From: Metabacillus_B sp050107715
GTDB taxonomy: Bacteria > Bacillota > Bacilli > Bacillales > Bacillaceae
Reading direction: 5' to 3'
NCBI RefSeq assembly: GCF_050107715.1
Contig: NZ_JBNILN010000014.1
Location: 23,851-87,850, forward strand
Length of the DNA: 64,000 bases
The notes beneath the pieces are model-generated. The model made no database searches. It was given only the letters and a program-made list of their open reading frames with translations, and was not told the DNA's origin. A program made the translations under genes and the position numbers. Positions 62,766-64,000 of this stretch are shown here, in pieces. Position 1 is the first letter of the stretch. The number at the start of each line of letters is the position of its first letter.

Positions 62766-62931
62766 TAATCTTCACCTGCAAACTTCCCAAATAAAAAATT
62801 TGATTCTTCTCTTATACCCTTTCTGGAGAGGATAGAAACTTTTGATGGGGGTGGGCTGGGGGAGTGGGCTGAAGGGCTGAGGGTATCTCTGGGGGGACGA
62901 GGGGACGAGGGTGCATTGGAGGAATGCGGGA

Positions 62932-63020
62932 GGCTTGAGGGTAGTCACGAAGGACGAGGCTGGATTGGGGGAGTGCGGGGGGGCTTGAGGGTAGTCACGA
63001 AGGACGAGGCTGGATTGGGG
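62932..63020. repeat. 50-bp tandem duplication in a G-rich tract
   Basis: A unit beginning GGCTTGAGGGTAGTCACGAA occurs at 62932 and again at 62982, identical over about 39 bp, with G runs of four to seven. The surrounding plus strand (62842-63095) is unusually rich in G runs. Polymerase slippage on G-tracts is the likely origin. Confidence 0.75.
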
Positions 63021-63343
63021 AGTGCGGGGGGGCTGAGCTGGCGCGTATTTGGCCTGGTATGGTCCAAAGGAACAGGGCTTGGATGGGGAACGGGGGGCTG
63101 AGCAGAGGAATGGGGACTGGTTTTGGAAGGACGATACTCTTTTGTATTTGTGGCGGGTGAAACTGTATGGATATGTTTTGGTTTTGTGGTGGGTGATTGG
63201 TCAATTAGGGTGCCTGAATAGTCGATTATCATCTAATTTTCAGCATTTTGAAGTCGTTTTAGAGGGAAAGCGGAGAACATTATTGGATTTATGTAGACGA
63301 TGGCGTTAAAACATTGGAAGGATAGAGGCAAATGCTTGCTAGA

Positions 63344-63470
63344 TATCTACTCTTTCGAATTTATCGGCGGTATTTTCATTATATCGGCTATTATTGAAAG
63401 ATATCGGCTATTTTTCCAATATATCGGCTATTTTTTACTTTTATCGACCGAAACGGGGCGGATATCGACT
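63344..63470. repeat. 20-bp phased TATCGGC array
   Basis: TATC-headed units start at 63362, 63382, 63402, 63422 and 63442, exactly 20 bp apart, with degenerate outer copies at 63344 and 63463. The best units read ATATCGGCTATTTTT plus about five variable bases. The layout (head motif, T tract, spacer) is like the array at 5817-5879. Confidence 0.75.
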
Positions 63471-63640
63471 TTTCGGGAGGATTCGACAAAGTTGGCATCT
63501 CCGGCATCCCCGGGCCCCCGGCAGCCAGGCTCCAGGTGGCGTTCCCACCAGCATCGGCTAAGGCGGTTTCGGGTATCCGCCTCGCCCTCATCCCTCCCGC
63601 CAATCCAGGCGTATCCGTCCCCTTCCCCCCAAACCCAAAC

Positions 63641-63680
63641 AAAAAAAGGACCCCCCCGTTCAAAACGGGCGGATCCTTTT
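63641..63680 (-). terminator. rRNA operon terminator
   Basis: AAAAGGATCCGCCCGTT pairs with AACGGG...GTCCTTTT around a short loop, followed by TTTTTTT on the minus strand. It ends the operon 9-10 bases after the 5S rRNA. Confidence 0.85.
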
Positions 63681-63688
63681 CACTTGTA

Positions 63689-63804
<116 letters not shown>

Positions 63805-63872
63805 ATAAGGTTGAAAGATTGCTCTTTCAAAACTAGATAACGATTGGTTCACGAGTCAAACGCCTTACAAAT

Positions 63873-64000
63873 ATGGTTAAGTCCTCGACCGATTAGTATC
63901 CGTCAGCTGCACATGTCGCCACGCTTCCACCTCGGACCTATCAACCTGGTCATCTTCCAGGGGTCTTACTTCAAAGAATGGGAAATCTCATCTTGAGGGG
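63873..64000 (-). rRNA. rrl: 23S ribosomal RNA, 3' end (partial)
   Basis: The minus strand ends with GGTCGAGGACTTAACCA at 63874, the usual 3' terminus of Bacillus 23S rRNA. The gene continues past the right edge. The 68-base spacer to 5S contains the precursor sequence TAGTTTTGAAAGAGCAATC that takes part in processing. Confidence 0.95.

Larger units (their letters stand above)
62766..63640. other. Gap between mgtC-like gene and 5S rRNA
   Basis: About 870 bp without a supported gene. It holds a G-rich tract (about 62842-63110), a tandem duplication, the TATCGGC array, and a C-rich segment before the rRNA terminator. Open frames here have biased composition (Gly, Trp and Pro) and no family signal. 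Codon pattern and lack of start sites argue against coding. Confidence 0.6.

Noticed and set aside
62916..63309. Gly/Trp-rich and Pro-rich frames in the G-rich tract
   Set aside because: They follow the tandem G-runs, are open on both strands and lack plausible starts or domains.

Overview
The window is a chromosomal segment of a Gram-positive, endospore-former-type member of the Bacillaceae. From about 9.1 kb to the right end, nearly every gene lies on the minus strand in the order of the Bacillus subtilis rrnW-ctsR to rpsI region. Read in the direction of transcription (right to left) this is: 3' end of a 23S rRNA, 5S rRNA, an mgtC-like gene, ctsR-mcsA-mcsB-clpC-radA-disA, yacL, ispD-ispF, gltX, a cysteine T-box with cysE-cysS-mrnC-rlmB-yacP, sigH, rpmG-secE-nusG, rplK-rplA-rplJ-rplL, rsmC-like, rpoB-rpoC, rplGB-rpsL-rpsG-fusA-tuf, the S10/spc/alpha ribosomal clusters through secY-adk-map-infA-rpoA-rplQ, ecfA1-ecfA2-ecfT-truA and rplM-rpsI. 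The species cannot be fixed from the sequence alone.

Positions 1-9177 are different. They are AT-rich, have mixed orientation and hold none of the housekeeping genes seen further right. A tyrosine recombinase gene ends 100 bp from the stop codon of rpsI. It is preceded by an XRE repressor and a divergent excisionase-like gene, with two related palindromic operator candidates between them. This looks like the integration/regulation end of a mobile element inserted next to rpsI. Further left are a toxin C-terminal fragment with an Imm26-like immunity gene, a cysteine-rich protein of unknown function, an IS1595-type transposase remnant, an SDR oxidoreductase, a MazE-type antitoxin with no toxin beside it, an unknown 225-residue protein and a 1.2-kb gene-free stretch with phased repeats. 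No left attachment site was recognised, so the element is either decayed or continues past the window edge.

The core region works mainly in translation, transcription, protein export and proteostasis. Several control elements are visible: a CtsR operator at the ctsR promoter, a cysteine T-box with UGC specifier before cysE, a rplJ leader with an intrinsic terminator, consensus sigma-A promoters for rplK, rplJ and the S10 operon, and terminators after tuf, rplL, rplQ, rpsI, secE and the rRNA operon.

Departures from the expected core layout are few but informative. The small KOW-protein gene normally between map and infA (ybzG in B. subtilis) is a frameshifted remnant. RplQ carries an extra stretch of about a dozen residues. 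secE and nusG are separated by about 320 bp containing a terminator. The rRNA-flanking gap (62.8-63.6 kb) holds a G-rich 50-bp tandem duplication and a 20-bp phased TATCGGC-type array. That array resembles in design the 21-bp TGTTCC array at 5.8 kb. These two phased arrays are the best candidates for undescribed structure in the window.
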